Positions 44,997 through 58,963 of a stretch of DNA of 64,000 bases are shown here, one piece after another. A program made the translations under genes and the position numbers. Each line of letters opens with the position of its first letter. Positions within the stretch are counted from its first letter, which is position 1. The stretch comes from Penaeus vannamei. Taxonomy: Eukaryota > Arthropoda > Malacostraca > Decapoda > Penaeidae. The notes under the pieces were generated by a model, which did not search any database, was not told the DNA's origin, and worked only from the letters and a program-made list of their open reading frames with translations. The stretch lies in NCBI RefSeq assembly GCF_042767895.1, contig NC_091578.1, forward strand, positions 7,119,148 through 7,183,147, written 5' to 3'.

Positions 44997-46023
44997 CATT
45001 ATCATTACCACTATTATTACTATCATTCCCATCATTATTGCCGATTTTATTATTATTGCTATCATCATCATTATCGTTATTATAATCATTATTATTATCA
45101 ATATCATAAATAGTATCACTATCCAAACTATCATTACTACTAGTATCATCAACATTATTTATATCATTATTATTATTATTGTTATTATCAACATCATTGT
45201 GTCATCTCTATTGTTATCATTTATATTATTATCATTTCCAATATCGCTTGATTATTGTTATTACTACTATTATTATGAGGATGTTAATTGATATTATCTA
45301 TTATCATCACTGTCATTGTTATCATCATTACTATTACCATTATTTTTTTCTATTTTCATCATTTTTATTACCACTATCATTATTGATATCATTATCATTA
45401 TCCTTATTATCATTTTCATGATCGTTATCATTGTTAATGTTACTATGATTGATATTGCTATTATATTATCATTATTATTATTATCATTATTAATATTATC
45501 ATTATTATAATTTCTATTGTCATTATCATCACTGTTATTATCATTATGATCATTATCATTATTGCCATCATCATTATCACTACTATTGTTTTTATTATTA
45601 TTATTATTGCTATAATTATTATCATTAACGTTAGTTAGAACCATTATCATTGTTATTAACACTATTAATTCTTGTCTTGTTATTATTACTTTATCATCAT
45701 TATCATCATCATCATTCTTATCTTATCATCATTGTTATTGTTATCATTATCATTATTATCATTACCATTATCATTATCATTATAATTATCGTTATCCTTA
45801 TTATTATCATTATCATTATTGTCATCAAAGTTATTATAATAATCATTATCATCATCATTAATGTTGCTGTTGTTATAATAATCATTAATATTATCATTAT
45901 TACCTATATTATTTGTATTATTGTCATTGTTATTATCACTTTTATTATGTAATTTTCATATTCATTAATATTATCTTTGTCGTCAACATCATCATAATTA
46001 CACTCAGCCTTGTATCGCAATAT
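44662..46023 (+). repeat. Type B triplet tract after head 20
   Basis: Type B with a four-unit 24-bp repeat around TATGATCAAC (about 44850-44935), a short (ATT)n, and GTTAGTTAGAACC near 45630. Very close to the tract after head 22. Confidence 0.86.
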
Positions 46024-46396
46024 GAGTAGAAACAGGATTTTAAGCATGTGAATTACCAATTCATTTGAGCTGCGATAGCTCGGTCAGCCCGAGTACGTGT
46101 ATGTTGTGTGTTATTTTGACATTTGGCATCACTGAACAAATCCTGTCTGCCTTGGAAAGCATTTTATTAAGCGGGGAACGGTACAGTTCTTGGCCTACCG
46201 GAAAGAATTCTTGCCCAAATGCTCCCCTTCTTAAAACTCTAAGTATTTTACACATGATAATTGCTTTTTTTTCTCGAGCTCCGATAGCTCGGTGGGTAGC
46301 GCGCGAGACTTGGGTTCTGGGGACAGGGGTTCGAGACGCGGTCAAGGGAGGGTTGCCAATGCTTTTGTTTTCATCAGCATTAGTGGTGTCGCTTTA
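46024..46396 (+). mobile_element. Head 21: tRNA-derived SINE-like module
   Basis: tRNA-like part at 46282-46341, boxes intact. Starts GAGTAGAAACAGG, and ends GTGTCGCTTTAGC, both shared with head 23. Followed by type A. Confidence 0.74.
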
Positions 46397-46591
46397 GCTA
46401 TTATCATTTTTATTATGATTATTATTAGTACTTATTTGCAGTGAATATCTTTATTACCATTGTTATTAGTAGTATCATTCTTATTATCATTATTATTATC
46501 ATCATGATTATTATTATAACTATTATTATTGTTACTATCAAAGCATCCTTATTGTTGTTATTATTAGTTATTGTTCTCATAACTATTATAA

Positions 46592-46653
<62 letters not shown>

Positions 46654-46921
46654 TTATTATTATTGATGTTATTATTATCATCATCATCTTTCCTATTATC
46701 ATTATTACTATTATTATTGTTATTATTATCATCATCATATTTCCTATTATCATTATTACTATTATTATATTTATTATTATCAGCATTATCATTTTTCATA
46801 ATTATGGCCGATTTTATCACTATTGTTATTATCATTATCATCATTACTATAATCATTATCATTATTATCATGAATATTATCAATATCAAAAATATTATCA
46901 TTATTATTATCAATATCCTTT

Positions 46922-46922
46922 C

Positions 46923-46961
<39 letters not shown>

Positions 46962-47028
46962 TATAATAATAATAATAATGATAATAATAATAATAATAAT
47001 TATTATTATTATTATTATTATTATTATC
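46922..47028. repeat. (AAT)n/(ATT)n palindrome, longest copy
   Basis: Over 100 bp, broken by short ATT and ATG interruptions on the AAT side. Same flanks as the other type A palindromes. Confidence 0.88.
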
Positions 47029-47199
47029 ATATTGTCATCTCTATTGCTAACATCATTTTTATTATTATCATTTCTAATATCGTTCATTGTCATTATTACT
47101 GCTATCATCATGATGATAATTATTATAACTATTATTATCATAATTGACATTGTTATCATCATAATTATTATTACTATTATTACTATTATTATTATTATT

Positions 47200-47304
47200 A
47201 TAATTATAATTATAATTATAATTATAATTATAATTATAATTATAATTATAATTATCATTATCATTATCATTATCATTATCATTATCATTATCATTATCAT
47301 TATC

Positions 47305-47335
<31 letters not shown>
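47200..47335 (+). repeat. (AATTAT)n then (ATTATC)n run
   Basis: About eight AATTAT units, which are themselves palindromic, followed by about 13 ATTATC units. The AATTAT block is seen only in this monomer. Confidence 0.93.
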
Positions 47336-47342
<7 letters not shown>

Positions 47343-47372
47343 CATTATTTTCATTATCATTGATATCATTAT

Positions 47373-47457
47373 TGTTACTGTATTATCATTGTTACTGTAT
47401 TATCATTGTTACTGTATTATCATTGTTACTGTATTATCATTGTTACTGTATTATCAT
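47373..47457 (+). repeat. 17-bp tandem repeat, 5 units
   Basis: The unit TGTTACTGTATTATCAT is present one to three times in other type A tracts (near 18330, 22489, 43347, 51150, 59318). At 17 bp it shifts the triplet register. Confidence 0.9.
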
Positions 47458-47864
47458 TTTTATTGTCATTTTTTTCCTTTTTTTATATTTACCATTTTCA
47501 TTACCCTTCCCATTATTGATGCTATTATGATCATTATCATTATGCTTATCGTTATTTTCATGATAATTGTCATTGCTAATGTTCCTATTATTATAGATAT
47601 TTTATTATTATAATTGTCATCATTATCATTATTTTTTGTGATCATTATCAACATTATTGTCATCTTTATCATTACTATTATTATCATTATCATTATTATT
47701 TCTATAATAATTATTGCTATGATTATTCGTATTATTACTGTTAGTTAGGCCACTATCATTGTTAATAACACTATTATTTTTGTTCTTATTACTTTATAAT
47801 CATCATTATTATCACTCTCATCATTATCACCATCACCATCCTTTATTAAACAAACACCCATCAT

Positions 47865-48010
47865 TATCATTGCTATCATTATCATTTTCATTATCATTAT
47901 TATCATTGCTATCATTATCATTTTCATTATCATAATTATCATTGCTATCATTATCATTTTCATTATCATTATTATCATTGCTATCATTATCATTTTCATT
48001 ATCATTATTA
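47865..48010 (+). repeat. 30-bp minisatellite, 4 to 5 units
   Basis: Units contain ATTGCTATCATTATC followed by ATTTTCATT steps; it expands the same segment as the 24-bp array at 43790-44095 but with a different period. Confidence 0.9.
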
Positions 48011-48213
48011 TCATCATCATTATTATCCTCATCATTATTATTGTCATCATTGCTGTCATCAGTATTGTCGCTGTTGTTGCTATTATGATCATTACTATTA
48101 TCATGATTACCCTTATTGTCAACATTTTTATTATCTTTGTCATTTTACCGTTCAATATTATTATCTTTATCACCAACATCATCATAATTACGCTCACCCA
48201 TATATTGGAATAT

Positions 48214-48585
48214 AGGTAGAAACTAAGTATTTTAAGCATGTGAATTGCCAATTTATTTAAGCTGCGATAGCTCTTTCGGCCCGAGTACGTATATATGTGT
48301 AATTTTGACGTTTGGCATCACTGAACAAGTCCTGCCTGCCTTGGAAAGCGTTTTATTAAGCGGGGAACGGTACAATCCTTGGCCTATCGGAAGGAATTCT
48401 TGCCCAAACGCTACCCTGCTTAAAGCTCTAAGTATTTTAAGCATGGCAATTGCTCCTTCTTTCGAGCTCCGATAGCTCGGTGGGTAGCGCGCGAGACTTG
48501 GGTTCTGGGGACAGGGGTTCGAGACGCGGTCAAGGGAGAGTTGCCAACGCTTTTGTTTTCATCAGCATTAGCGGTGTCGCCTTCG
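48214..48585 (+). mobile_element. Head 22: tRNA-derived SINE-like module
   Basis: tRNA-like part at 48470-48529, boxes intact; AGGGAGAGTTGCC follows. Nearly the same as head 20. Followed by type B. Confidence 0.74.
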
Positions 48586-48803
48586 TGCCAATAATCATTA
48601 TTTATGAAGATAATTATTGTTTCTTGTTTACAGTTATTATCATTACCATGGTTTTTGTCAGTATTGTTCTTACTGTATTATCGTTATTATCATTATTGTA
48701 ATCATTATTGTCATTGTTACTGTTATCAAAATTATATCTATTATTATTTCTGTTATTATTGTCATTATTATTATTATGATCACCATTATTATTATTATTA
48801 TTA

Positions 48804-48873
<70 letters not shown>

Positions 48874-49348
48874 CATTATCATTACCACTATTATTACTAT
48901 CATTCCCATCATTATTGCCGATTTTATTATTATTGCTATCATCATCATTATCGTTATTATAATCATTATTATTATCAATATCATAAATAGTGTCACTATC
49001 CAAACTATCATTACTACTAGTATCATCAACATTATTTATATCATTATTATTATTATTGTTATTATCAACATCATTGTGTCATCTCTATTGTTATCATTTA
49101 TATTATTATCCTTTCCAATATCGCTTGATTATTGTTATTACTACTATTATTATGAGGATGTTAATTGATATTATCGATTATCATCACTGTCATTGTTATC
49201 ATCATTACTATTACCATTATTTTTTTTTCTATTTTCATCATTTTTATTACCACTATCATTATTTGATATCATTATCATTATCCTTATTATCATTTTCATG
49301 ATCGTTATCATTGTTAATGTTACTATTATTGATATTGCTGTTATATTA

Positions 49349-49382
<34 letters not shown>

Positions 49383-49921
49383 CATTATTAATATTATCAT
49401 TATTATAATTTCTATTGTCATTATTATCACTATTATTATCATTATGATCATTATCATTATTGCCATCATCATTATCACTACTATTGTTTTTATTATTATT
49501 ATTATTGCTATAATTATTATTATCATTAACGTTAGTTAGAACCATTATCATTGTTATTAACACTATTAATTCTTGTCTTGTTATTATTACTTTATCATCA
49601 TTATCATCATCATCATTCTCATCTTATCATCATTGTTATTGTTATCAATATCATTATTATCATTACCATCATCATTATCATTATAATTATCGTTATCCTT
49701 ATTATTATCATTACCATTATTGTCATCAAAATTATTATAATAATCATTATCATCATCATTAATGTTGCTGTTATAATAATCATTAATATTATCATTATTA
49801 CCTATATTATTTGTATTAATGTCATTGTTATTATCACTTTTATTATGTAATTTTCATATTCATTAATATTATCTTTGTCGTCAACATCATCATAATTACA
49901 CTCAGCCTTGTATCGCAATAT
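48586..49921 (+). repeat. Type B triplet tract after head 22
   Basis: Same layout as the tract after head 20, but the TATGATCA repeat is reduced to one unit and replaced by a (ATT)n run at about 48787-48870. Confidence 0.86.
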
Positions 49922-50294
49922 GAGTAGAAACAGGATTTTAAGCATGTGAATTACAGATTCATTTGAGCTGCGATAGCTCGGTCAGCCCGAGTACGTGTAT
50001 GTTGTGTGTTATTTTGACATTTGGCATCACTGAACAAATCCTGCCTGCCTTGGAAAGCGTTTTATTAAGCGGGGAACGGTACAGTTCTTGGCCTATCGGA
50101 AGGAATTCTTGCCCAAATGCTCCCCTTCTTAAAACTCTAAGTATTTTACACATGATAATTGCTCTTTCTCTCGAGCTCCGAGTACTCGGTTGGTAGCGCG
50201 CGAGACTTGGGTTCTGGGGACAGGGGTTCGAGACGCGGTCAAGGGAGGATTGCCAAAGCTTTTGTTTTCATCAGCATTAGTGGTGTCGCTTTAG
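49922..50294 (+). mobile_element. Head 23: SINE-like module with damaged A box
   Basis: tRNA-like part at 50179-50239. The A-box region reads CCGAGTACTCGGTTGG instead of GATAGCTCGGTGGG, while the B box is intact. Followed by type A. Confidence 0.72.
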
Positions 50295-50962
50295 CTATTA
50301 TCATTTGCAGTGAATATCTTTATTACCATTGTTATTAGTAGTATCATTCTTATTATCATTGTTATTATTATCATAATTATTATTATAACTAATATTATTG
50401 TTATTATCATTATAATAATTATTATAACTATTATTATTGTTACTATCAAATCATCATTATTGTTGTTATTATTAGTTATTGTTCTCATCTCTATTATTAT
50501 CATTATCATCACTATTATTATTGTTAATATTATTATCATTATTATTATTATTTTATTATTATTGATGTTATTATTATCATCATCTTTCCTATTATCATTA
50601 TTACCATTATTATTGTTATTATTATCAACATTATCATTTTTCATAATTATGGCCGATTTTATCACTATTGTTATTATCATTATCATCATTACTATAATCA
50701 TTATCATTATTATCATGAATATCATCAATATCAAAAATATTATCATTATTATTATCAATATCCTTTCTATAATAATAATAATGATAATGATAATAATAAT
50801 AATTATTATTAATATCATATTGTCATCTCTATTGCTAACATTATTTTTATTATTATTATTTCTAATATCGTTAATTGTCATTATTACTGCTATCATCATG
50901 ATGATAATTATTATAACTATTATTATCATAATTGACATTATTATCATCATAATTATTATTAC

Positions 50963-51028
<66 letters not shown>

Positions 51029-51077
51029 CATCATTATCATCATTATCATTATCATTATCATTATCATTATCATTATC

Positions 51078-51124
<47 letters not shown>

Positions 51125-51776
51125 CATTATTTTCATTATCATTGATATCATTATTGTTACTGTATTATCATTGTTAATGTATTATCATTTTTATTGTCAT
51201 TTTTTTCCTTTTTTTATATTTACCATTCTCATTACCCTTACCATTATTGATGCTATTATGATCATTATCATTATCCTTGTCGTTATTTTCATGATAATTC
51301 TTATTGTTAATGTTCCTATTATTATAGATATTAAATTATTATAATTGTCATCATTATCATTATTTTTTGTGATCATTATCAACATTATTGTCATCTTTAT
51401 CATTACTATTATTATCATTATCATTATTATTTCTATAATAATTATTGCTATGATTATTCGTAATATTACTGTTAGTTAGGCCACTATCATTGTTAATAAC
51501 ACTTATTTTTGTTCTTATCACCATCACCATCCTTTTATTAAACAAACACCCATTATTATCATTGCTATCATTATCATTTTCATTATCATTATTATCATTA
51601 TTATTGTCATCATTACTGTCATCACTATTGTCGCTGTTGTTGCTATTATGATCATTACTATTATCATTATTACCCTTATTGTCAACATTTTTATTATCTT
51701 TGTCATTTTACCGTTCAATATTATTATCTTTACCACCAACATCATCATAATTACGCTCAGCCATATATTGGAATAT
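50295..51776 (+). repeat. Type A triplet tract after head 23
   Basis: Type A with a small duplication of ATAATTATTATAACTA (near 50370 and 50415), a short palindrome (about 50770-50812), (ATT)n, (ATTATC)n at about 51040-51103, and a shortened distal part. Confidence 0.86.
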
Positions 51777-52149
51777 AGGTAGAAACTAAGTATTTTAAGC
51801 ATGTGAATTACCAATTTATTTAAGCTGCGATAGCTCTTTCGGGCCGAGTACGTATATGTTGTGTGTTATTTTGACGCTTGGCATCACTGAACAAGTCCTG
51901 CCTGCCTTGGAAAGCGTTACAAGCAGGGACCGGTACAGTTCTTGGCCTATCGGAAGGAATTCTTGCCCAAACGCTTCCCTGCTTAAAGCTCTAAGTATTT
52001 TAAGCATGGCAATTGCTCCTTCTTTCGAGCTGCGATAGCTGGGTGGGTAGCGCGCGAGACTTGGGTTCTGGGGACAGGGGTTCGAGACGCGGTCAAGGGA
52101 GGGTTGCCAATGCTTTTGTTTTCATCAGCATTAGCGGTGTCGCCTTCGT
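51777..52149 (+). mobile_element. Head 24: tRNA-derived SINE-like module
   Basis: tRNA-like part at 52032-52092, with A box TAGCTGGGTGGG. The middle has AAAGCGTTACAAGCAGGGACCGG, also seen in head 25. Followed by type B. Confidence 0.73.
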
Positions 52150-53275
52150 GCCAATAATCATTCTTTATGAAGATAATTATTGGTTTTTGTTTACAGTTAT
52201 TATCATTACCATGGTTTTTGTTAGTATTGTTCTTACTGTATTATCGTTATTATCATTATTGTAATCATTATTGTCATTGTTACTGATGATGATTGTTATT
52301 ATTATCTTTATCATTATCATTATTATTATTGATATTATTATCATTACCACTATTATTACTATTATTTTCATCATTATTGATTATTTTATCATTATTGTTA
52401 TTATTAATGTTATCGTTATTATAGTCATTATTGTTATCAATATCATAAATATTATCAAAATTATTATTACAGCTATTATCGTTAATATCATTTCTATCAT
52501 TATTATTATTATTATTTCTATTATCATCATTCGTATTATTATCATTTCCAATATCGTTTGATTATTGGTATTATTACTGCTATTATTATGAGAATGTTAA
52601 TTAATATTATCTATTATCATCATTGTCATTATTTTCATCATTAATGTTATCATTATATTATTATCATTATATTATTATCATTATTGTTATTATTATTGTT
52701 ATTATCATTATTATTATAATTTTTTATTTTCACCATTTTTATTACCGATATCCTTATTGATGTCACCATTATCATTATCCTTATTATCATTTTCATGATT
52801 ATTATCCTTGTTAATGTTACTGTTATTAATATTGCTATTATATAAACATTATCACTATTTTCATTATTATTGTTATTATTATTGTTGTTGTTGTTATCAT
52901 CATCATTACCATCATCCTTATGATTGTTATTATCATTATCACTATTATTATTATTACTATTATAATTAATAAGATTATTCTTATCATTACTGTTAGTTAG
53001 GATCATTATTACTGTTATAAACACTATCAATTTTGCAGTTATTATTGCTTTCTCATAGTCCTTATAAATCATTCTTCTACTTCTTATTATCATCATCATC
53101 ATTATTTTCACTATTATTACTGTCAGCATTATTGTTGCTGTTGTTATAATCATTACTAGTACCATAATTACTGTTATCATTATTATCATTCTTATAATCA
53201 TTGTCATTTCAATTTTCAATATTATTATCTTTATCGCCATCATCATCATAATTACACAGCAATATATTCAATTAA
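52150..53275 (+). repeat. Type B triplet tract after head 24
   Basis: Close to the tract after head 8 (GATTATTTTATCATTATTG; repeated ATATTATTATCATT near 52655). No long minisatellite. Confidence 0.85.
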
Positions 53276-53641
53276 GAGCAGAAACTAAGTATTTTAAGCA
53301 TGTGAATTACCAATTCACATGCGATAGCTCGGTCGGCCCGAGTACATATATGTTGTGTTATTTTGACATTTGGCATCACTGAAGAAGTTCTGCCTGCCTT
53401 GGAAAGCGTTACAAGCAGGGACCGGTACAGTTCTTGGCCTATCGGCACGAATTCTTCCCCAAACGCTACCCTGCTTAAAGCTCTAAGTATTTTAAGCATG
53501 ACAATTGCTCTTTTTTTCGGGTGGCGATAGCTCGGTGGGTAGCGCGCGAGACTTGGGTTCTGGGGACAGGAGTTCGAGACTCAGTCATGGGAGGGTTGCC
53601 AAAACTTTTTGTTATTATCAATATTAGCTGTGTCGCTTTCG
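53276..53641 (+). mobile_element. Head 25: SINE-like module with altered B-box flanks
   Basis: tRNA-like part at 53524-53584 reads GGAGTTCGAGACTCAGTCATGGG, so the B box is AGTTCGAGAC (listed here with its edges only). The upstream duplicate is short (ACATGCGATAGC). Followed by type F. Confidence 0.72.
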
Positions 53642-54828
53642 TTATTATAATTTCTTATCTAGATAATTATTGGCTTTTATTTGCAGTTATTACCATCATT
53701 ACTATTATTAGTATCAGTACTCTCGTTCTTACTAACATTGTTATTTTTATCATTGATTATGATTATTATTCTAATCATTATTATTGCTGTTGCTGTTATC
53801 AAAATTATTGTTATTATTTCTGTTGTTATTATTATCATTATTATTGCTGTTGCTGTTATCAAAATTATTGTTATTATTTCTGTTATTATTATTATCATTA
53901 TTAATATTATACTTTTACTATTATCATTATTGTTATTATTACCGTTATTATTACTATCATTATTATTATTAACATCATTATTGTTATTATCATTATTATC
54001 AATATCATTTTCATCATTATTGCCGATTTTATTGCTATTGTTATTATTATTGCCATTATTATAATCATTATCCATATTAGTATCATCATGAATATCATCA
54101 TCAAAATTATTATTACTGTTATCATTTCTATTATCATTTCCAGTATCGTCCGATTAGTCACTATTACTGCTATTATGATGCTAATTATTATAACTATTAT
54201 TATCATCATTGTCATTATTATAATTATCATAATTATCATTATTATCATTATTATCATTTTTTAATTATCATTATTATCATTTTTTAATTATCATTATTAT
54301 CATTATTATTACTATCATTACTATTGCTATTGTTATTATTACTATTACTATTACCACTTTTATTATTATCGCTATTATTATTATTATCATTGATATTATC
54401 ATCATCATTTTTATTGTCATTACTATTATTATTATTACTATTATCATTCTTACCATTACTGTTCGTTAGGACCTTTATCATTATTATTGACATTATTATT
54501 TTTTTTGTTATTATTACTTTCTCATCATTATCATCATCCTTATCATCATCCTTATCATCATTGTTAGTGTTATTATTATCATTATTATCATTATTATTAT
54601 TATTATCATTATTGTTATCATTATCATTATCATTACCATTATAATTATCATTTTTGTCACCAACATTATTGTCATTATAATCATTATTATCATCATTATT
54701 GTTGTTGTCGCTGATGTAATCATTACTATTATCATTATCATTATAGTCACTTTGATACTCATTATCATCATCTCTATCACCAACATCATCACAATAACAC
54801 TCAGCCATATATTGCCATATTAGAAAAT
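53642..54828 (+). repeat. Type F triplet tract after head 25
   Basis: Type F with a 60-bp tandem duplication (about 53777-53899, containing GCTGTTGCTGTTATC) that is single in the tract after head 15, and a duplicated TTTTTTAATTATCATTATTATC near 54260. Confidence 0.85.
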
Positions 54829-55185
54829 AGTAGAAACTAAGTATTCTAAGCATGTGAATTACCAATTCATTTGAGCTGCGATAGCTCGGTACATATATGT
54901 GTTATTTTGACATTTGGCATCACTGAACAAGTCTTGTCTGCCTTGGAAAGCGTTTTGCACAGGGAATGGTACAGTTCTTGGCCTATCGGAAGGAATTCTT
55001 GCCCAAACGCTCCCTTGCTTAAAAGTTTAAGTATTTTATCCATGATAATCACACTCCTTCTCGAGCTGCGATAGCTCGGTGGGTAGCGCGCGAGACATGG
55101 GTTCTGGGGACAGGGGTTCGAGACGCGGTCAAGGGAGGGTTGCCAATGCTTTTGTTTTCATCAGTTTTAGCGGTGTCGCTTTCCT
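54829..55185 (+). mobile_element. Head 26: tRNA-derived SINE-like module
   Basis: tRNA-like part at 55068-55128, boxes intact; GAGACATGGG replaces GAGACTTGGG. The upstream duplicate is truncated (AGCTCGGTACATATATG). Followed by type E. Confidence 0.73.
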
Positions 55186-56296
55186 TATTATCGTTATAAT
55201 TATTATATTTTATTTGCAAAGACTATTCTTATTGCCATTGTTATTAGCAGTATCGTTCTTATTATCATTGTTAATATTATCATTAATATAATAATTATTA
55301 TTGTTACTATTATTGTTGTTATTATTACTGCTATTGTTATTATCTTCATTATCATTATTATTGTTATGCTATATCGTCATAAATATTTTCATTATCAAAA
55401 ATTAATTACTATTATCATCAATGTTATTTCTAGCATCATAATTATTATTGTTATTGTTATTATTGTCATTATTACTTTTATTATTATCATTTCTTATATT
55501 GTATAATTATTGTCATTATTAGTGCTATTATTATCGATGATGATAATTATCATAACTATTATCATTATCATTATAATTATTATCATTATTATCACTATCA
55601 TTATTATTATTATTATTGTTATTATCCTTATCTATATTATTGTCATTGATATTATTATTGTTATTGTATTGTTATCATTGTTATTATCTTTATTTTCTTT
55701 TTTCTATGTTTACCATTTTCATTACCGCTATCATTATTGATACTATTATCATCATTATCCTTATCATTATTTTCATCATAACTGTCATTGTTAATGTTAC
55801 TATTATTATTGATATTATATCATTATAAATACCATTATTATCATTATTATCATTTTTGCTATCATTATCATCATTTTTATCATTATAATCATCGTTATTA
55901 TCATCATTAACGTTTTTACTATTATCATTGTTATCATTATCATCATTTATATAATTATTATTGCTATGATTATTCTTATTATTACTGTTAGAGCCACTAT
56001 CATTGTTATTAACACTATTTTCTGTTATTATTACTTTATCATCATCATTATCACTCATCATTACCATCATCATCACTGCTATCGTTATTTTCGTTATCAT
56101 TATTGACATCATCATTATTATTTATTATCATTACTGTCATCATTATTGTCGCTACTGTTATTATGATCATTACTATTATCATTATTACCCTTATTATCAT
56201 TATCATCCTTCTTATTACTATCGTCACTTTAATGCTCATTATTATTATCTTTAACACCAACATCATCAAAATTACGCTCAGCCATATATTGAAATA
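55186..56296 (+). repeat. Type E triplet tract after head 26
   Basis: Close match to 26803-27956 over its whole length, about 28.4 kb away, with shorter microsatellite runs. Confidence 0.86.
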
Positions 56297-56670
56297 TGAA
56301 CAGAAACTAAGGTTTCTAAGCATGTGAATTACCAATTGATTTGAGCTGCGATAGCTCGGTCGGTCCTAGTACCTATATGCTGTGTTATTTTGACATTTGG
56401 CATCACTGAACAAGTCCTGCCTGCCTTGGAAAGCGTTTTATTAAGGAGGGAAAGGGACAGTTCTTGGCCTATGGGAAGGAATTCTTGCCCAAACGCTACC
56501 CTGCTAAGACTCTAAGTATTTTAATCATGACAATTGCTCCTTCTTTCGAGCTGCGATAGCTCGGTGGGTAGCGCGCGAGACTTGGGTTCTGGGGACAGGG
56601 GTTCGAGACGCGGTCAAGGGAAGGTTACCAACGCTTTTGATTTTATCAACATTGGCGGTGTCGCTTTCGT
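56297..56670 (+). mobile_element. Head 27: tRNA-derived SINE-like module
   Basis: tRNA-like part at 56553-56612, boxes intact; starts GAACAGAAACTAAGG like head 11. Followed by type C. First head of the block that repeats heads 4-7. Confidence 0.74.
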
Positions 56671-58019
56671 TGTTATCATTTCTATTGAGATAAATATTGT
56701 TTTTTATCTGCAGTTATCATTTTTATCACTATTGTTATTATCAGTATTGTCTTTTTTATTATTATGGTAATTATTATTATTATTATGGTAATTTTTATTA
56801 TTATTATGGTAATTTTTATTATTACTATGGTAATTTTTATTATTATTATGGTAATTTTTATTATTATTATGGTAATTTTTATTATTATTATGGTAATTTT
56901 TATTATTATTATGGTAATTTTTATTATTATTATGGTTATTTTTATTATTATTATGGTAATTATTATTATTATTATGGTTATTATTATTATTATTATTACT
57001 ATTATGATTATTATTGTTACTGTTATTAAAATCAACATCATCTTTGTTATTGTTACTGTTATTATTGTTATTACTATCATTATTATTACTATCATTATTA
57101 TTATTATCATTATTATTATTATCATTTTCATCATTATTGCCGATTTTCTCACTATTGTTTTTATCGTTAATTCCATTAATATAATCATTATCATTATCGA
57201 TATCATCAGACATATTATCAATATCAAAATTATTATCATCAACATATTATCAATATCAAAATTATTATCATCAACATAATTTCTATTATTATTATTATCA
57301 TCATTATTATCATTATCATTATCATTATCAACGTTATGCTGTCATCGGTATTATCATCTTTTTTATTTTTATTATCATTTCGAATACAATTATCATTATC
57401 ATTATTATCATTAATAAATTATCATTGTGATTGTATCATTTTTATCATTATTATTATCATTATTTTTTTCTATTCCTATCAATTTTATTACATTATTATC
57501 ATGATTGGTATCACTGTTAATGATATCATCATTCATATTGATAGTATTATTATCATTATTATCATTAATATTATGACTTACTACTTGTATTATCATTATC
57601 ATTACTATCATCATTATTTGCATTCTTATTACTATTATTATCATCATTGCTCTGATGATTCTTATCATTACTGTTAGTTAGGGCCCTTATCATTGTTATT
57701 AACATTTTTGTTTTTGTTACTTTTACTTTATCATCATCATCATCATCACTCTCATCATTATCATCATCCTTATCACCATTGTTATTGTTAGTATCATTAT
57801 CATTATTGTCATTATCATTATTTTCGTTATCATTATTGTCAGCACCATTATTATTATCATTATTATCATTTTATTATTGTTGGTGCTCTTATCATCATTA
57901 CTATTATCATTATTATTTTTATTATTATTATTATCATTCTTATTATCACTGTCATTCCAATATTTATCATTATCTTTGTCATCAACATCATAATTACACT
58001 CAACCATATATGGGAATAG
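56671..58019 (+). repeat. Type C triplet tract after head 27
   Basis: Same layout as the tract after head 4, with the ATGGTAA minisatellite reduced to about 10 units (56757-56985) and the same duplicated ACATATTATCAATATCA segment near 57210. Confidence 0.86.
56757..56985 (+). repeat. 21-bp ATGGTAA minisatellite, about 10 units
   Basis: Same unit as 14970-15935, with about a quarter of the copy number. Confidence 0.94.
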
Positions 58020-58390
58020 GAGTAGAAACTAAGGATTTCAAGCATGTGAATTACCAATTAATTTGAGCTGCGATAGCTCGGTCGGCCCGACTACGTATAT
58101 ATTGTGTGTTATTTTTGACATTTGGCATCACTGAACAATTCTTGTCTGCCATAGAAAGCGTTTTATTAAGCAGGAAACGGTACAATTATTGGCCTATCGG
58201 AAGGAATTCTTGCCCAAATGCTTCTTAAAACTCTAAGTATTTTAGGCATGATAATTGCTCTTTCTTTCGAGCTCCGATAGCTCGGTGGGTAGCGCGCGAG
58301 ACTTGGGTTCTGGGGACAGGGGTTCGAGACGCGGTCAAGGGAGAGTTGCCAACGTTTTTGTTTTCATCAGTATTAGCGGTGTCGCTTTCG
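58020..58390 (+). mobile_element. Head 28: tRNA-derived SINE-like module
   Basis: tRNA-like part at 58275-58335, boxes intact; the CCCC before TTCTTAAAAC is deleted. Followed by type A. Confidence 0.74.
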
Positions 58391-58611
58391 TTGTTATCAT
58401 TTTTATCAAGATCATTATTAGTACTTATTTGCAGTGAATATCTTTATTACCATTGTTATTAGTAGTATCGTTCTTATTATCATTATTATCATCATAATTA
58501 TTATTATAATTATTATTGTTACTATCAAATCATCATTATTGTTGTTATTATTAGTTATTGTTCTCATCTCTATTATTATCATTATCATCACTATTATCAT
58601 TGTTGTGATTA

Positions 58612-58691
<80 letters not shown>

Positions 58692-58903
58692 TTATTATTG
58701 ATGTTATTATTATCATCATCATCTTTCCTATTATCATTATTACTATTATTATTGTTATTATTATCAACATTATCATTTTTCATAATTATGGCCGATTTTA
58801 TCACTATTGTTATTATCATCATCATTACTACAATCATTATCATTATTATCATGAATATTATCAATATAGAAAATATCATCATTATTATTATTAATATCCT
58901 TTC

Positions 58904-58963
<60 letters not shown>

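Larger units (their letters stand above)
46397..48213 (+). repeat. Type A triplet tract after head 21
   Basis: Duplicated TTTCCTATTATCATTATTAC segment (near 46688 and 46740), a long palindrome (46922-47028), (AATTAT)n palindromic run (about 47200-47252), (ATTATC)n, five copies of a 17-bp unit, and a 30-bp minisatellite (47865-48010). Confidence 0.88.
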
